A DNA stretch of 64,000 nt from Synergistaceae bacterium (GTDB taxonomy: Bacteria; Synergistota; Synergistia; Synergistales; Aminobacteriaceae): NCBI GenBank assembly GCA_017450125.1, contig JAFSWZ010000007.1, positions 1 to 64,000 of the forward strand, given 5' to 3'. A program made the position numbers and the translations under genes. Shown one piece after another: positions 49,863 through 60,139 of this stretch; position 1 is the first letter of the stretch; every line of letters starts with the position of its first letter. Below the pieces are notes generated by a model that saw only the letters and a program-made list of their open reading frames with translations, was not told where the DNA came from and did not search any database.

Positions 49863-52511
49863 ATGCCGGATACTTATGACATTACAGGGATGAGCTGTGC
49901 TGCCTGCTCAGCACGTATTGAACGCGTCGTCAAGAAGCTCGACGGTGTTGCGTCGTGCAGTGTGAGCCTCCTCACGAACTCAATGAACGTTGAGGGAACA
50001 GCCAGCCCGTCCGCCATCATTGCCGCAGTCGAGAAGGCGGGTTACGGCGCGAAACTCAGGACACCAGAACCGGAAATCTCCCACGCTCAGGAGGAAGAAG
50101 CCCTAGCTGACCACGAGACCCCGAAGCTCAAACGCAGGCTAATCGCGTCGCTGGGGTTTCTGCTTGTCCTGATGTATTTCTCGATGGGGCATATGCTGAA
50201 TCTTCCTCTGCCAGCGTTTTTCGTGGACAACCACATAGCACAGGGACTAGCTCAGCTGCTCTTGGCCGGAATCATCATGGTCATCAACCAGAAATTCTTC
50301 ATCTCAGGCTTCAGCACTCTTCTTCACCTTGCGCCCAACATGGATACTCTTGTAGCTATGGGCTCGTTCTCGTCGTTCGCGTGGAGCGTCTACGTGCTGT
50401 TCATGATGACGAAGCCCCACACGTTCACGGTGCATGATTTCTACTTCGAGAGTGCGGGAATGATTCTCACCCTCATAACCATAGGCAAAATGCTTGAAGC
50501 CCGCTCCAAAGGCAGGACGACGGACGCACTTAAGTCGTTAATGAGGTTAGCTCCGAAGACGGCAAACGTAATCAGGAACGGGCAGGAAGTTACCGTGCCG
50601 GTCGAGCAGGTTCGCAGGGGAGATGTCTTCACTGTCAGGCCGGGCGAGAACATCCCTGTTGACGGTGTAATCATCGAGGGCACGAGCGCGGTCAACGAGT
50701 CAGCCTTAACCGGCGAGAGCATCCCCGTCGACAAGGCGGAAGGTGATTCGGTTTCGGCGGCAACGGTGAACCAGTCGGGGTTCATAAAGTGCGAGGCAAC
50801 CCGCGTCGGCCAAGACACAACGTTATCACAGATCATCAAGATGGTCAGCGATGCATCAGCCACAAAAGCACCCATCGCCGGCATTGCGGACAAGGTCTGC
50901 GGAGTGTTTGTGCCTGCAGTTATCGCGGTCGCAGTCATCGTTGTTGCGGGCTGGATGTTCGCGGGAAAATCCTTCGGCGATGCGCTGGGCTACGGAATTG
51001 CGGTGCTCGTAATCAGCTGCCCGTGCGCTTTGGGGCTTGCCACGCCTGTTGCGGTTATGGTCGGGAACGGAGTCGGCGCGAAGAACGGAATACTCTTCAA
51101 GACAGCGTCATCACTTGAGGAGGCTGGGAAGATTCAGATTGCGGCACTCGACAAGACAGGGACGATAACGAGCGGAGAACCCAAAGTTACCGACATAATC
51201 ACTGCGGGGGATGTCCTCGAGGACGAGCTGTTATCTCTTGCGTTTTCGCTTGAGGCCAAGAGCGAGCACCCGCTGGCACGTGCTGTTGCGGCCTACGCGA
51301 ACGAACAGAAAATCTCCGCGCGTGAGGTTGAAGGTTTCAGGGCACTTCCCGGAAACGGACTGACCGCGAAACTCCCGAACGGCTCGGAGCTCACCGGCGG
51401 AAGCGTGAAGTTCATGGGAGAGAAGCTCAGCGTTGAGGAGAGGTACATTGCGCAGGCTCAGGCACTGGCTGAGGCTGGGAAGACTCCGCTGATGTTCGCG
51501 CGTGATGACGAACTGCTGGGGATTATCGCCGTCGCCGACACGATAAAGCCCGACAGCACTCAGGCCGTCAAGGAGCTCCAGGAGCTCGGGGTCAAAGTAG
51601 TGATGCTGACTGGCGACAACGAACGCACTGCGCGGGCAATCGGAGCACAGGCAGGTGTTGATGACGTAATCGCCGGAGTCCTTCCCGACGGCAAAGAAGC
51701 GGCAATACGTGAACTGCAGCAGGGCGGCCGTGTCGCGATGGTCGGGGACGGGATCAACGACGCTCCTGCGTTGACGCGCGCGGACATCGGAATAGCCATC
51801 GGTGCAGGGACGGACATAGCAATTGATGCGGCGGACGTTGTGCTGATGAAGAGCAGCCTCCTCGATGTTCCTGCGGCAGTACGTCTCAGCCGTGCAACAC
51901 TCTTCAACATCAAGGAGAATCTTTTCTGGGCGTTCATCTACAACGTGATAGGCATTCCGCTGGCGGCTGGATTGTGGGGCTGGAAGCTCGACCCTATGTT
52001 CGGTGCGGCGGCTATGAGCCTCTCCAGCTTCTGCGTCGTAACTAACGCGCTCAGGCTTAACCTGTTCAGCATAAGGGGGAAGAAGTCATGGGAAAAAGTC
52101 ATGGGGAAGCTGTTTGTTTGCGTGATGCTCCTACTCTTGGCCGGTACTGCACGGGCTGATGTTGAGGAGTTCCGCTATTTCTCGCTGGATGTTCCTGACG
52201 GCTGGACTGCGATGGAGGACGGTGCGGCTGTTACGGTGATGAAGGACGACAAGACCGGCTCGCTCTCAATCACTGCCGACAACCCGCAGGGCAAAACGAT
52301 AGAGGAACTTGCGGCTATGTTCTCCTCCGAGCTCAACGGCACAGCACCAGAACGGGACGAGGAAGGAAGCTACACGTTCAGCTTCAACAACGGAGTGAGC
52401 CAGGCCGCGATAGACGGGACGGATGACCTGTACCTGCTGATAATTGGGACGGGAATAGAGCAGAACAGCGAGGCGATGCTTGAGATTTTGGAGTCACTAG
52501 AGATGAAGTAA
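49863..52511 (+). CDS. copA: Copper-translocating P-type ATPase with extra C-terminal exported-like domain
   Basis: 882 residues; typical CopA is about 740-800. N-terminal heavy-metal domain ([13 protein letters not shown]), P1B signature [13 protein letters not shown] (Cys-Pro-Cys, about residue 384), phosphorylation DKTGTIT (about 429), [10 protein letters not shown] (about 627). After the last ATPase helix, at internal ATG 52101 (residue 747), comes a signal-like stretch [18 protein letters not shown] and a 110-residue beta-rich domain starting [13 protein letters not shown], of PsbP/DcrB-like style. Either a true fusion or two genes in frame without a stop. An internal restart would release the tail as an exported protein. 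Confidence 0.9.
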   Translation: MPDTYDITGMSCAACSARIERVVKKLDGVASCSVSLLTNSMNVEGTASPSAIIAAVEKAGYGAKLRTPEPEISHAQEEEALADHETPKLKRRLIASLGFLLVLMYFSMGHMLNLPLPAFFVDNHIAQGLAQLLLAGIIMVINQKFFISGFSTLLHLAPNMDTLVAMGSFSSFAWSVYVLFMMTKPHTFTVHDFYFESAGMILTLITIGKMLEARSKGRTTDALKSLMRLAPKTANVIRNGQEVTVPVEQVRRGDVFTVRPGENIPVDGVIIEGTSAVNESALTGESIPVDKAEGDSVSAATVNQSGFIKCEATRVGQDTTLSQIIKMVSDASATKAPIAGIADKVCGVFVPAVIAVAVIVVAGWMFAGKSFGDALGYGIAVLVISCPCALGLATPVAVMVGNGVGAKNGILFKTASSLEEAGKIQIAALDKTGTITSGEPKVTDIITAGDVLEDELLSLAFSLEAKSEHPLARAVAAYANEQKISAREVEGFRALPGNGLTAKLPNGSELTGGSVKFMGEKLSVEERYIAQAQALAEAGKTPLMFARDDELLGIIAVADTIKPDSTQAVKELQELGVKVVMLTGDNERTARAIGAQAGVDDVIAGVLPDGKEAAIRELQQGGRVAMVGDGINDAPALTRADIGIAIGAGTDIAIDAADVVLMKSSLLDVPAAVRLSRATLFNIKENLFWAFIYNVIGIPLAAGLWGWKLDPMFGAAAMSLSSFCVVTNALRLNLFSIRGKKSWEKVMGKLFVCVMLLLLAGTARADVEEFRYFSLDVPDGWTAMEDGAAVTVMKDDKTGSLSITADNPQGKTIEELAAMFSSELNGTAPERDEEGSYTFSFNNGVSQAAIDGTDDLYLLIIGTGIEQNSEAMLEILESLEMK

Positions 52512-52542
52512 AGCATTGTCCGTGTTAAAATAGATGGTCATT

Positions 52543-52625
52543 GCGGGGGTGGCGGAATGGCAGACGCGCCAGACTTAGGATCTGGTGTCCTAGACGTAGG
52601 GGTTCAAGTCCCCTCCTCCGCACCA
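52543..52625 (+). tRNA. tRNA-Leu (UAG)
   Basis: 83 nt including variable arm and encoded CCA. Acceptor GCGGGGG pairs with CCTCCGC; anticodon TAG in CTTAGGA; T-loop TTCAAGT. TGTTAAAAT (52523-52531) is a possible extended -10. No terminator before rmlA, 41 nt downstream. Confidence 0.96.
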
Positions 52626-52666
52626 TCATTCATTAATTCCATGAGAGAGGATTACACACAAAAATC

Positions 52667-53557
52667 ATGAAGGGTATAGTTCTTGCAGGAGGCAGCGGGA
52701 CACGTCTTTACCCTCTGACACTCGTAACATCAAAGCAGCTCCTTCCGGTCTACGACAAGCCGATGATATACTACCCCGTCTCTGTGCTTATGCGCGCTCG
52801 TATCCGCGACATCCTCATCATCTCTACACCCGACGACCTTCCGCGCTTCGAGAAACTTTTAGGGAGCGGCTCACAGTTCGGAGTGAATTTCTCCTATGCC
52901 GAGCAGCCATCACCTGACGGACTAGCACAGGCATTCATTATCGGCAAAAAGTTCATCGGCACGGACTGTGTAGCAATGATACTCGGCGATAACATTTTTG
53001 CGGGCAACGGCCTCGTGAAGAAGCTCCGCGAGGCTTCAGGAAATGCCTTGATGGGCAATGAAGCAACAATCTTCGGCTACTACGTCGATGACCCCGAGAG
53101 GTTCGGCATCGTTGAGTTCGACGGGCAGGGGCACGCGGTCTCGATCGAAGAGAAGCCCGAGCACCCGAAGAGCAACTACTGTGTTACGGGGCTATACTTC
53201 TACGACAACAGAGTCATAGAGTTCGCGGAGAGCCTCAAGCCCTCAAAGCGCGGAGAGCTGGAGATTACCGACCTCAACCGCATATATCTCGAGCGCGGAG
53301 AACTTAACGTCGAGCTTCTTGGGCAGGGGTACTCGTGGCTGGACACAGGAACTCATGAGAGCTTGGCCGACGCAACTAACTTTGTGCGCACGCTCGAGAC
53401 ACACCAGCACAGAAAGATTGCGTGCCTCGAGGAGATAGCGTACCTCAACGGCTGGATTACGCGCGACGACGTGATGAGAATCTGCGAGCAGTTCAGCAAG
53501 AACCAATACGGGCAATACCTGCGGGACATTCTGGAGGGGAAATACATCGATGCATAG
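52667..53557 (+). CDS. rmlA: Glucose-1-phosphate thymidylyltransferase
   Basis: First step of dTDP-L-rhamnose synthesis: glucose-1-phosphate + dTTP to dTDP-glucose. 296 residues, full length, with [48 protein letters not shown] and [13 protein letters not shown]. The upstream AGAGAGGA is its RBS. First of a four-gene run rmlA-D-C-B with overlaps of 8, 14 and 4 nt. Product dTDP-rhamnose probably feeds LPS or surface glycan. Confidence 0.97.
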   Translation: MKGIVLAGGSGTRLYPLTLVTSKQLLPVYDKPMIYYPVSVLMRARIRDILIISTPDDLPRFEKLLGSGSQFGVNFSYAEQPSPDGLAQAFIIGKKFIGTDCVAMILGDNIFAGNGLVKKLREASGNALMGNEATIFGYYVDDPERFGIVEFDGQGHAVSIEEKPEHPKSNYCVTGLYFYDNRVIEFAESLKPSKRGELEITDLNRIYLERGELNVELLGQGYSWLDTGTHESLADATNFVRTLETHQHRKIACLEEIAYLNGWITRDDVMRICEQFSKNQYGQYLRDILEGKYIDA

Positions 53558-54449
53558 GACACTAATAACCGGCGCGAACGGCCAGCTGGGCAGAGACCTT
53601 GTCCGCGAGCTCACGTCAAGAGGCGTTGACTGCACAGCGTCGGACATTCAGGAGAGATACTCGGGCAGCGAAGACTGCATGTATATTCCGCTGGACATAA
53701 CGGACGATAAGGACGTAACTTCTGCGTTCATGTTCACCCAGCCGGAAAGGGTAATACATTGTGCGGCATGGACTGCTGTTGACGCGGCAGAGGAGACGGC
53801 TAACCGCAAGAAGGTATTTGCTGTGAACGCTCAGGGCACAGAGAACATTGCGAAGGCGTGCAGAGATTACGGTGCCGCCATGACGTACCTCAGCACGGAT
53901 TACGTTTTCAGCGGGGAGGGCGTTGATGCCTGGAAGCCGGATGAAAACTCATTCTCGCCCCCGAATTATTACGGCAAAACTAAACTTGCAGGCGAGCTTG
54001 CTGTCAGGCTTCACGTCGAACGATACTTCATCGTCAGGATTGCGTGGGTCTTCGGCCGGAACGGCAATAACTTCGTCAGGACAATGCTGAAGCTCGCGGA
54101 AACTCATGACACTCTGCGCGTCGTCAATGACCAGATAGGCACGCCGACATACACGCCGGATCTTGCGCGTCTTCTTGCGGACATGAACGAGTCCGACAAA
54201 TTCGGCATCTACCACGCGACGAACGAGGGCGGGTACATCAGCTGGTACGACTTTGCGTGCGAGATTTTTGCCCAAGCCGGAAAGTCCGTGAACGTCATTC
54301 CCGTAACGACGGAGGAATACGGCCTCTCGAAGGCGAAGCGTCCCCACAACTCGCGCCTTGACAAGAGCAAGCTGGTCGAGGCAGGCTTCACGCCCCTTCC
54401 TGACTGGCGGGATGCACTGAGGAGGTATTTGGCTGATGGGGCAGATTAG
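53550..54449 (+). CDS. rmlD: dTDP-4-dehydrorhamnose reductase
   Basis: Last step of dTDP-L-rhamnose synthesis. 299 residues, SDR fold: [20 protein letters not shown] (dinucleotide-binding), [10 protein letters not shown] and [10 protein letters not shown] (catalytic Tyr-x-x-x-Lys). Upstream GGAGGGG lies in the rmlA 3' end. Overlaps the rmlA stop by 8 nt and the rmlC start by 14 nt. Confidence 0.95.
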   Translation: MHRTLITGANGQLGRDLVRELTSRGVDCTASDIQERYSGSEDCMYIPLDITDDKDVTSAFMFTQPERVIHCAAWTAVDAAEETANRKKVFAVNAQGTENIAKACRDYGAAMTYLSTDYVFSGEGVDAWKPDENSFSPPNYYGKTKLAGELAVRLHVERYFIVRIAWVFGRNGNNFVRTMLKLAETHDTLRVVNDQIGTPTYTPDLARLLADMNESDKFGIYHATNEGGYISWYDFACEIFAQAGKSVNVIPVTTEEYGLSKAKRPHNSRLDKSKLVEAGFTPLPDWRDALRRYLADGAD

Positions 54450-54993
54450 CGTCGAGCACAACGCCGGAGGAATTGAGGGGCTGTGCGTGATTACCCCGAC
54501 GCTTCACGGCGACAGACGGGGCTACTTCATGGAGACGTACAATCTGCGCGACATGCAGGAAGCCGGAATAGATACAGTGTTCGTCCAAGACAACCAGAGC
54601 AGCAGCACTAAGGGGGTACTTCGCGGACTGCACTACCAGATACATTACCCGCAGGCAAAGTTAGTGAGGGTGATTAGAGGAAGTGTGTATGATGTGGCTG
54701 TTGACGTACGGAGAGGAAGCCCGACGTTCGGGAAGTGGTACGGCATCGAGCTCACTGCGGAGAATCACAGACAGTTCTTCATTCCGAGAGGGTTCGCACA
54801 CGGATTTCTTGTGCTGTCGGACGAGGCGGAGTTCTGCTACAAGTGCGACGACTTCTGGCATCCTAACGACGAGGGCGGCATAATCTGGAACGACCCGACA
54901 ATAGCTATCACTTGGCCGGATGTTGGCGTTCCGCTGACTCTGTCGGACAAGGACAAGGTTTTGCCGTCATTCAAGGAGGCAGTGTTACCGTGA
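54436..54993 (+). CDS. rmlC: dTDP-4-dehydrorhamnose 3,5-epimerase
   Basis: 185 residues of a cupin-like epimerase: GVLRGLHYQIHYPQAKLVRV holds the catalytic His, and RGFAHGFLVLSDEAEFCYKC the second conserved stretch. GAGGAGG upstream of the ATG, inside rmlD. Makes dTDP-4-dehydro-L-rhamnose for rmlD. Confidence 0.96.
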   Translation: MGQISVEHNAGGIEGLCVITPTLHGDRRGYFMETYNLRDMQEAGIDTVFVQDNQSSSTKGVLRGLHYQIHYPQAKLVRVIRGSVYDVAVDVRRGSPTFGKWYGIELTAENHRQFFIPRGFAHGFLVLSDEAEFCYKCDDFWHPNDEGGIIWNDPTIAITWPDVGVPLTLSDKDKVLPSFKEAVLP

Positions 54994-55967
54994 AGATAAT
55001 CGTAACAGGAGGAGCAGGGTTTATCGGGAGCAATTTTATTTTCCACATGCTGGAGGCTCACCCTGAAGACAGAATAATATGCATCGACAAGCTGACTTAC
55101 GCGGGCAACATCAACACCCTCAAGGACGTAATAGAGCAGGACAGAATATCGTTCTTCCGTCTGGACATCTGCGACAGAGAGAGAATCTACAGCCTGTTTG
55201 AGCGTGAACATCCTGATGTTGTCGTGAACTTTGCGGCAGAGTCCCACGTTGACCGCTCAATCAATGACCCGGGAATCTTCCTGTTCACCAACACTCTGGG
55301 GACTGGTGTCCTGCTTGATGCGTGCGTGAAGTTCGGGATAAAGCGTTACCATCAGGTGAGCACGGACGAGGTTTACGGGGACTTGCCGCTTGATCGGCCG
55401 GATATGTTCTTCACGGAGACATCGCCGATACGTACATCATCGCCGTATTCCGCGTCGAAGGCTGGGGCTGATATGCTGGTGCTCGCGTACCACAGAACTT
55501 ACGGCCTTCCTGCTAGCATATCGAGGTGCTCGAACAACTACGGCCCTTACCATTTCCCCGAGAAGCTGATACCGTTAATGATAATCAACGCGCTTCACGA
55601 CAAGCCGCTTCCAGTTTACGGCGAGGGCATCAACGTGAGGGACTGGCTTTACGTGGAGGATCACTGCCGGGCAATCGACGCGATAATCCACGATGAAGCG
55701 TCTGTCGGAGAGGTGTACAACATCGGCGGGCACAACGAGATGCGGAACATCGACATCGTGAAGCTGATTTGCCGCGAGCTGGGGAAGCCCGAGAGCCTGA
55801 TACAGTTTGTTACGGACAGGAAGGGGCATGATTTGCGGTACGCGATTGACCCGACGAAGATATATTTACGTCTGGGCTGGAGGCCGGAGACACGCTTTGC
55901 GGACGGCATAAAGCGTACAATCCGCTGGTATCTGGACAACGGAGAGTGGTGGAGGCCTCTGCTTTGA
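54990..55967 (+). CDS. rmlB: dTDP-glucose 4,6-dehydratase
   Basis: 325 residues from GTG 54990 (KIIVTGGAGFIGSNF, NAD-binding; GGAGG 11 nt upstream, and the frame above it is not conserved). Catalytic region STDEVYGDLP and YSASKAGADMLVLAYHRTYG with NNYGPYHFPEKLIPLMI. It follows rmlC by overlap; its stop overlaps the TTG start of the helicase-nuclease gene, which suggests the helicase shares its transcript. Confidence 0.96.
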   Translation: MKIIVTGGAGFIGSNFIFHMLEAHPEDRIICIDKLTYAGNINTLKDVIEQDRISFFRLDICDRERIYSLFEREHPDVVVNFAAESHVDRSINDPGIFLFTNTLGTGVLLDACVKFGIKRYHQVSTDEVYGDLPLDRPDMFFTETSPIRTSSPYSASKAGADMLVLAYHRTYGLPASISRCSNNYGPYHFPEKLIPLMIINALHDKPLPVYGEGINVRDWLYVEDHCRAIDAIIHDEASVGEVYNIGGHNEMRNIDIVKLICRELGKPESLIQFVTDRKGHDLRYAIDPTKIYLRLGWRPETRFADGIKRTIRWYLDNGEWWRPLL

Positions 55968-58900
55968 CCCCCGAAGAGAAACAGCAGGTGCAGAACATAA
56001 TAATTGCGCGCACAAGGTTACTTTCCGAGAAGATAGCCCTGCAGGAAGACCAGATAGCCGGACTGACCGCAGAGCTTGCCGGCAAGGACGAGGAGCTTGC
56101 GGGTCTGCGGTCTCAGCTCGCAGAGTCTCAGGAACAGAATGCCGCGCTTCAGTCAGCACTTCAGGCCTTGAAGCTGCGTCCCGTCCCTGTATCTGCACCC
56201 GCACAGTCCCAGCCGGTTCCGGCCAAGACAGCGAAACCCAGCTACCTCGTCTCGCTCTTGCGGCAGCATTTCTCGCTGGATTCCTTCAAGGCGGGGCAGG
56301 AAGAGGTGATCGACGCGCTGTTGTCGGGGCGGGATGTCTTCTGCTCGATGCCGCGACATTACGGGATGAGCATATGCTTCCGTCTTCCGGCTCTGCTGAT
56401 GCCCGGCCTTACCCTAATCATTACGAAGTCAGAGCCCGAAGGCCTTCCTCCTCAGCCGCACACGGAGTACCTGACCTCATCGATGACTCCGGCCAAGAAA
56501 CGCGAACTCCTCCGAAAGCTCAAGAGCGGAACGAGCAAGCTGCTGTGTTCGACGCTGGAATTGTTGTCGTCCGACGAAATCTTCCCGTCCCTAAAGGCCG
56601 TAGACATCTCGCTGGCGATTATCCTCAGCGGAACAGAAACCCTAAAGGACTGCGAACAGTTCCTCGAGATGCTGAGCAAACGCCGAATCAGTCGGGGAGT
56701 CTTTGCGCAGGCAACGAGCCCCTTCGAACGTCAGGAGATATTCCGTCATCTTCGTTCGCCGCTAAGGGTAGTTACCGGCTGGAACAAACCGGAAGTGTCA
56801 TTCAGGATTGTGCGCACGGAGGACAAGAGCCGTGAACTCGCGGAGATTCTGCGGCAGAAGGCCGGACGGCCGGGAGTGATTTACTGCACCTCGCCGGAGG
56901 CCGCCTTCAAGCTCAGCGAGACGCTCTCTGCTTCAGGGCTTCTCTCCGACGCAATCACTGTCCTTCCTGCTCGTCTGTACAGTGAGGTTCAGCGCAAGGA
57001 CGTACGCTTCATCGTGCACTACGAACCGCCGGAGAATCTAGCGTCATACTCACAGCAGATTAACCCAGCAGGCCTCGACGGACAGAAGGCGGAATGCATA
57101 ATCATTCTTTCACGGCAGGACTTCAGGGAGGCCGACAAGTCTATAGTGAGATTTTGCGAGGACACTGCTTCACTGCTTACGTATTTGGGGCAGGATGATT
57201 CTATGATTGCACCTGCACAGCCCGAAGAAACGGAGAGCTTCCTTCCCGAAGACTTCTCTGATTTCGACTTTGGGACAGCAAACGAGGCACAGAAGGAAGC
57301 CATAACCTGCACGAGCGGGCCTCTGCTGGTGCTCGCCGGGCCGGGAACGGGCAAGACCTACACGATAATTCAGCGGGCAGTGTTCCTCATCCAGAAGAAG
57401 CACGCCGCCCCTTCATCGATAATGCTGGCGACCTTCACCGACAAAGCCGCACAAGAACTCCGCACGCGCATAACGGAGGCACTCTCCGCACGTAACATCG
57501 CCGCAGACACCGGCGCAATGTTCATCGGGACGTTCCATGCGATTTGCGAACGCATACTGAAAGATTACGCAGACTTCACGGAATGGGGAAAGAACTTCAG
57601 GATTCTCGATGACTTCGGGCACGCGTATATCATCATGCAGAACCTTAAGCAGTTCGAGGCGATAGACGGTATTGACGGTGTATTCAGGAACGCTGGACGC
57701 TGGAAGAAGGCACAGGAGCTCATGGAGTACATCAACGAGCTCTCGGAAGAATTGACTGACCCTGAGGAGCTGATAAGCGATCCGTCGCCCGCTGTCTCTG
57801 CGCTCGGACAGGCAATGAAGCTGCACGACCAGATTCTTCACGCCGCAAACTCTATGAGCTACTCATTGCTGTTGACGGCGGCCTACAAGCTCCTTCGCGA
57901 CAACCCGGAAATCTTGGCCTCCATGCAGCACAAGATTCACTACATCATGATAGACGAGTACCAAGACACTAACTACGTCCAAGAACAGCTAATCTTCCTG
58001 CTGGGCACTGAGAGCCGTAACATCTGCGTTGTCGGCGACGATGACCAGAGCCTTTACCGCTTCAGGGGCGCGACAGTCAGGAACATCCTCGAGTTCCCGG
58101 ACAAGTGGGGCAAGAACGAGTGCCGGACTGTGAAGCTGATGCTGAATTACCGTTCAACGCCCGCAATCGTTCGCTTCGCCTCCGAGTGGATGGAAGACAC
58201 CGGGGCGTTCTTCAGCTGGGAGAACTTCCGCAACCCCAAGCACCTCGAGGCCAGCAGCACTGCGGCATCATATCCCTCTGTCGTGAGGCTTGCGGGGATT
58301 CACGACGCGGAAGGCTGGCACGAGAAGATTCTGTCAATGCTGAAGCAGCTCAAGGGGGCGGGAGTGATTCAGGACTACAGCCAGACGGCATTTCTGTTCC
58401 GTTCGGTGAAGGCAGAAAACGTGCAGAAGCTCTCGCAGTTCCTCGAGAACAACAACATCAACGTGTACTCTCCGCGCTCAAATCTGTTCTTCCAGAGGCC
58501 GGAGATTCTGTTTGCGCTCGGATGCCTGCTCTCGATGTTCCCGGAGTACCTGCGTGCCCTCAACGCCGGAGAGTTCGCGTACATGGGCAAGGAGCCTGAC
58601 TACATCAGCAAGTACCGCGAGTGCATAAGGACGGTGTCCCGACACATCGACAAACCGCTTTACGCCGGCCTGAAGAAACACCTCATAAAGCGGCGGAAGT
58701 TCCACGCAGACCTTACCGGCTACGCTGGCTACACATACAGCGGACTTCTCTACGAACTGTTTGCGTTCTACCCGTTCCCCCACGCACTGAACGCTGACAT
58801 CTCAGGGAGCGTCAAAGATCTACGTCCCGCACGAAACCTCGCGCGTCTGGTTCAGGTCTTCCGCGACTACGAGCACAGCTACAACGTCAACAACATCAAG

Positions 58901-60139
58901 GCGGACACCATGAACCGACAGTTCCAGATGATGATGAACGTGTACATACGCTTCAGGATTGACGAGGGGCTCGACGAGTACGAGAGCTGCACTGAGGCAG
59001 TACCTGCGGATCACGTTGCCTTCATGACTATACATCAGGCAAAGGGCAAGGAATTTCCCGTAGTGTTCGTGGATTCGCTGTGGGCAAAGCCTGACGCTGA
59101 CCTACGGCGCGACAAGAACAACGCACTTCTTGCGGAGATCGCGGAGAGCCATTACCGGCGGCCTGCGTTCGAGCCTGCTGACTCGGTAAAATTCTTCGAC
59201 TTCTGGCGGCTGTACTATGTTGCTTTCACGCGGGCACAGAACCTTCTTGTCCTGACCTGCAACGAGGACGGCATAACTCCGAGCATGTACCTTGAGGGAG
59301 CATACAACAGGCTTGATGACGCTGAAGAGGTGATTGACGCTTCTGCGCTTCCTGCCTTCCCGCACAAGGAGACGGGACAGCACAAAATCTACTCGTTCAC
59401 GGGTGATATTCTGGTGTACGAGGCGTGCCCGATGCAGTACAAGTTCTTCAACGAGCTGGAATTTCCGCCCGACAGTTCGCAGAGTGCTCTGCTGGGCAGT
59501 CTTGTTCACGCGACGATAGAGGACATACACAAGGCGGTGCTGAATCAGGAGGCGAACAAGATAACAGAGCCCGGCATCACCGACTGGCTGAACGAGAACT
59601 ACGCCCGTCTTTCGCGCCAGCAGAAGACGTATCTTCCGCAGAAGTCCCGTGATGCTGCGCTGGCTCAGGTGATGAGGTACGTTCACCTTCAGGGTTCGGA
59701 CTGGAGCGGCATAATCATGTCCGAAGCAGAAGCCGGAGTCGTTCGCGGGGACTATATACTGCAGGGCAGGGTAGACCTTGTGAGGCTGAGGGACGACGAA
59801 GCGGAGATCGTAGACTTCAAGACCGGCCCGAAGCCCAACATAAACATCAACCGGGACAGGACGCGCCTAGAGAACTCGCGCCGTCAGGTGAATGTGTATG
59901 CGTACATGGCGGCCAAGTCTCTGGGGCTGAAGGTTTCGGGGATGAGGCTTTACTACACGGGCACGGAAGGCGGAAGCCCCGAAATCGCCTTTGCGTACGA
60001 CGAGAGCACGGCGGAGGAGGTTCTCAGGAGCATCGACGAGACGGTGAAGCACATTGCGGCAAAGGACTTCGAGCACAGAACCTCAGACCTCGAGACGTGC
60101 CGGGACTGCGTCTTCAGGTTCTTCTGCGGAAGGGCGTAG
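55964..60139 (+). CDS. RecQ-derived/UvrD helicase/AddB-like nuclease fusion protein
   Basis: 1391 residues from TTG 55964 (GGAGG 8 nt upstream). Order: coiled coil (about 20-75); RecQ-like core (about 95-400) with FKAGQEEVIDALLSGRDVF and RFIVHYEPPENLASY, but MPRHYGMSICFRLP replaces the Walker-A Gly-Lys-Ser, no DEAH box, and QQINPAGLDG replaces QxxGRAGRDG; intact UvrD/Rep helicase with LAGPGTGKTYT (about 457), DEYQDTN (662), GDDDQSLYRFRGA (690), TIHQAKGKEF (1020), YYVAFTRAQ (1084); C-terminal PD-(D/E)xK nuclease with GRVDLV (1268), VDFKTG (1284) and Cys1154 plus CRDCVFRFFC (1379), as in Fe-S AddB nucleases. Likely a double-strand-break or defence end-processing machine. Overlaps the rmlB stop. 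Confidence 0.85.
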   Translation: MTPEEKQQVQNIIIARTRLLSEKIALQEDQIAGLTAELAGKDEELAGLRSQLAESQEQNAALQSALQALKLRPVPVSAPAQSQPVPAKTAKPSYLVSLLRQHFSLDSFKAGQEEVIDALLSGRDVFCSMPRHYGMSICFRLPALLMPGLTLIITKSEPEGLPPQPHTEYLTSSMTPAKKRELLRKLKSGTSKLLCSTLELLSSDEIFPSLKAVDISLAIILSGTETLKDCEQFLEMLSKRRISRGVFAQATSPFERQEIFRHLRSPLRVVTGWNKPEVSFRIVRTEDKSRELAEILRQKAGRPGVIYCTSPEAAFKLSETLSASGLLSDAITVLPARLYSEVQRKDVRFIVHYEPPENLASYSQQINPAGLDGQKAECIIILSRQDFREADKSIVRFCEDTASLLTYLGQDDSMIAPAQPEETESFLPEDFSDFDFGTANEAQKEAITCTSGPLLVLAGPGTGKTYTIIQRAVFLIQKKHAAPSSIMLATFTDKAAQELRTRITEALSARNIAADTGAMFIGTFHAICERILKDYADFTEWGKNFRILDDFGHAYIIMQNLKQFEAIDGIDGVFRNAGRWKKAQELMEYINELSEELTDPEELISDPSPAVSALGQAMKLHDQILHAANSMSYSLLLTAAYKLLRDNPEILASMQHKIHYIMIDEYQDTNYVQEQLIFLLGTESRNICVVGDDDQSLYRFRGATVRNILEFPDKWGKNECRTVKLMLNYRSTPAIVRFASEWMEDTGAFFSWENFRNPKHLEASSTAASYPSVVRLAGIHDAEGWHEKILSMLKQLKGAGVIQDYSQTAFLFRSVKAENVQKLSQFLENNNINVYSPRSNLFFQRPEILFALGCLLSMFPEYLRALNAGEFAYMGKEPDYISKYRECIRTVSRHIDKPLYAGLKKHLIKRRKFHADLTGYAGYTYSGLLYELFAFYPFPHALNADISGSVKDLRPARNLARLVQVFRDYEHSYNVNNIKADTMNRQFQMMMNVYIRFRIDEGLDEYESCTEAVPADHVAFMTIHQAKGKEFPVVFVDSLWAKPDADLRRDKNNALLAEIAESHYRRPAFEPADSVKFFDFWRLYYVAFTRAQNLLVLTCNEDGITPSMYLEGAYNRLDDAEEVIDASALPAFPHKETGQHKIYSFTGDILVYEACPMQYKFFNELEFPPDSSQSALLGSLVHATIEDIHKAVLNQEANKITEPGITDWLNENYARLSRQQKTYLPQKSRDAALAQVMRYVHLQGSDWSGIIMSEAEAGVVRGDYILQGRVDLVRLRDDEAEIVDFKTGPKPNININRDRTRLENSRRQVNVYAYMAAKSLGLKVSGMRLYYTGTEGGSPEIAFAYDESTAEEVLRSIDETVKHIAAKDFEHRTSDLETCRDCVFRFFCGRA

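Noticed and set aside
52543-52666. tRNA-Leu as an integration site of a mobile island
   Set aside because: No integrase gene, no repeated tRNA 3' end and no abrupt change of base composition were seen next to it.
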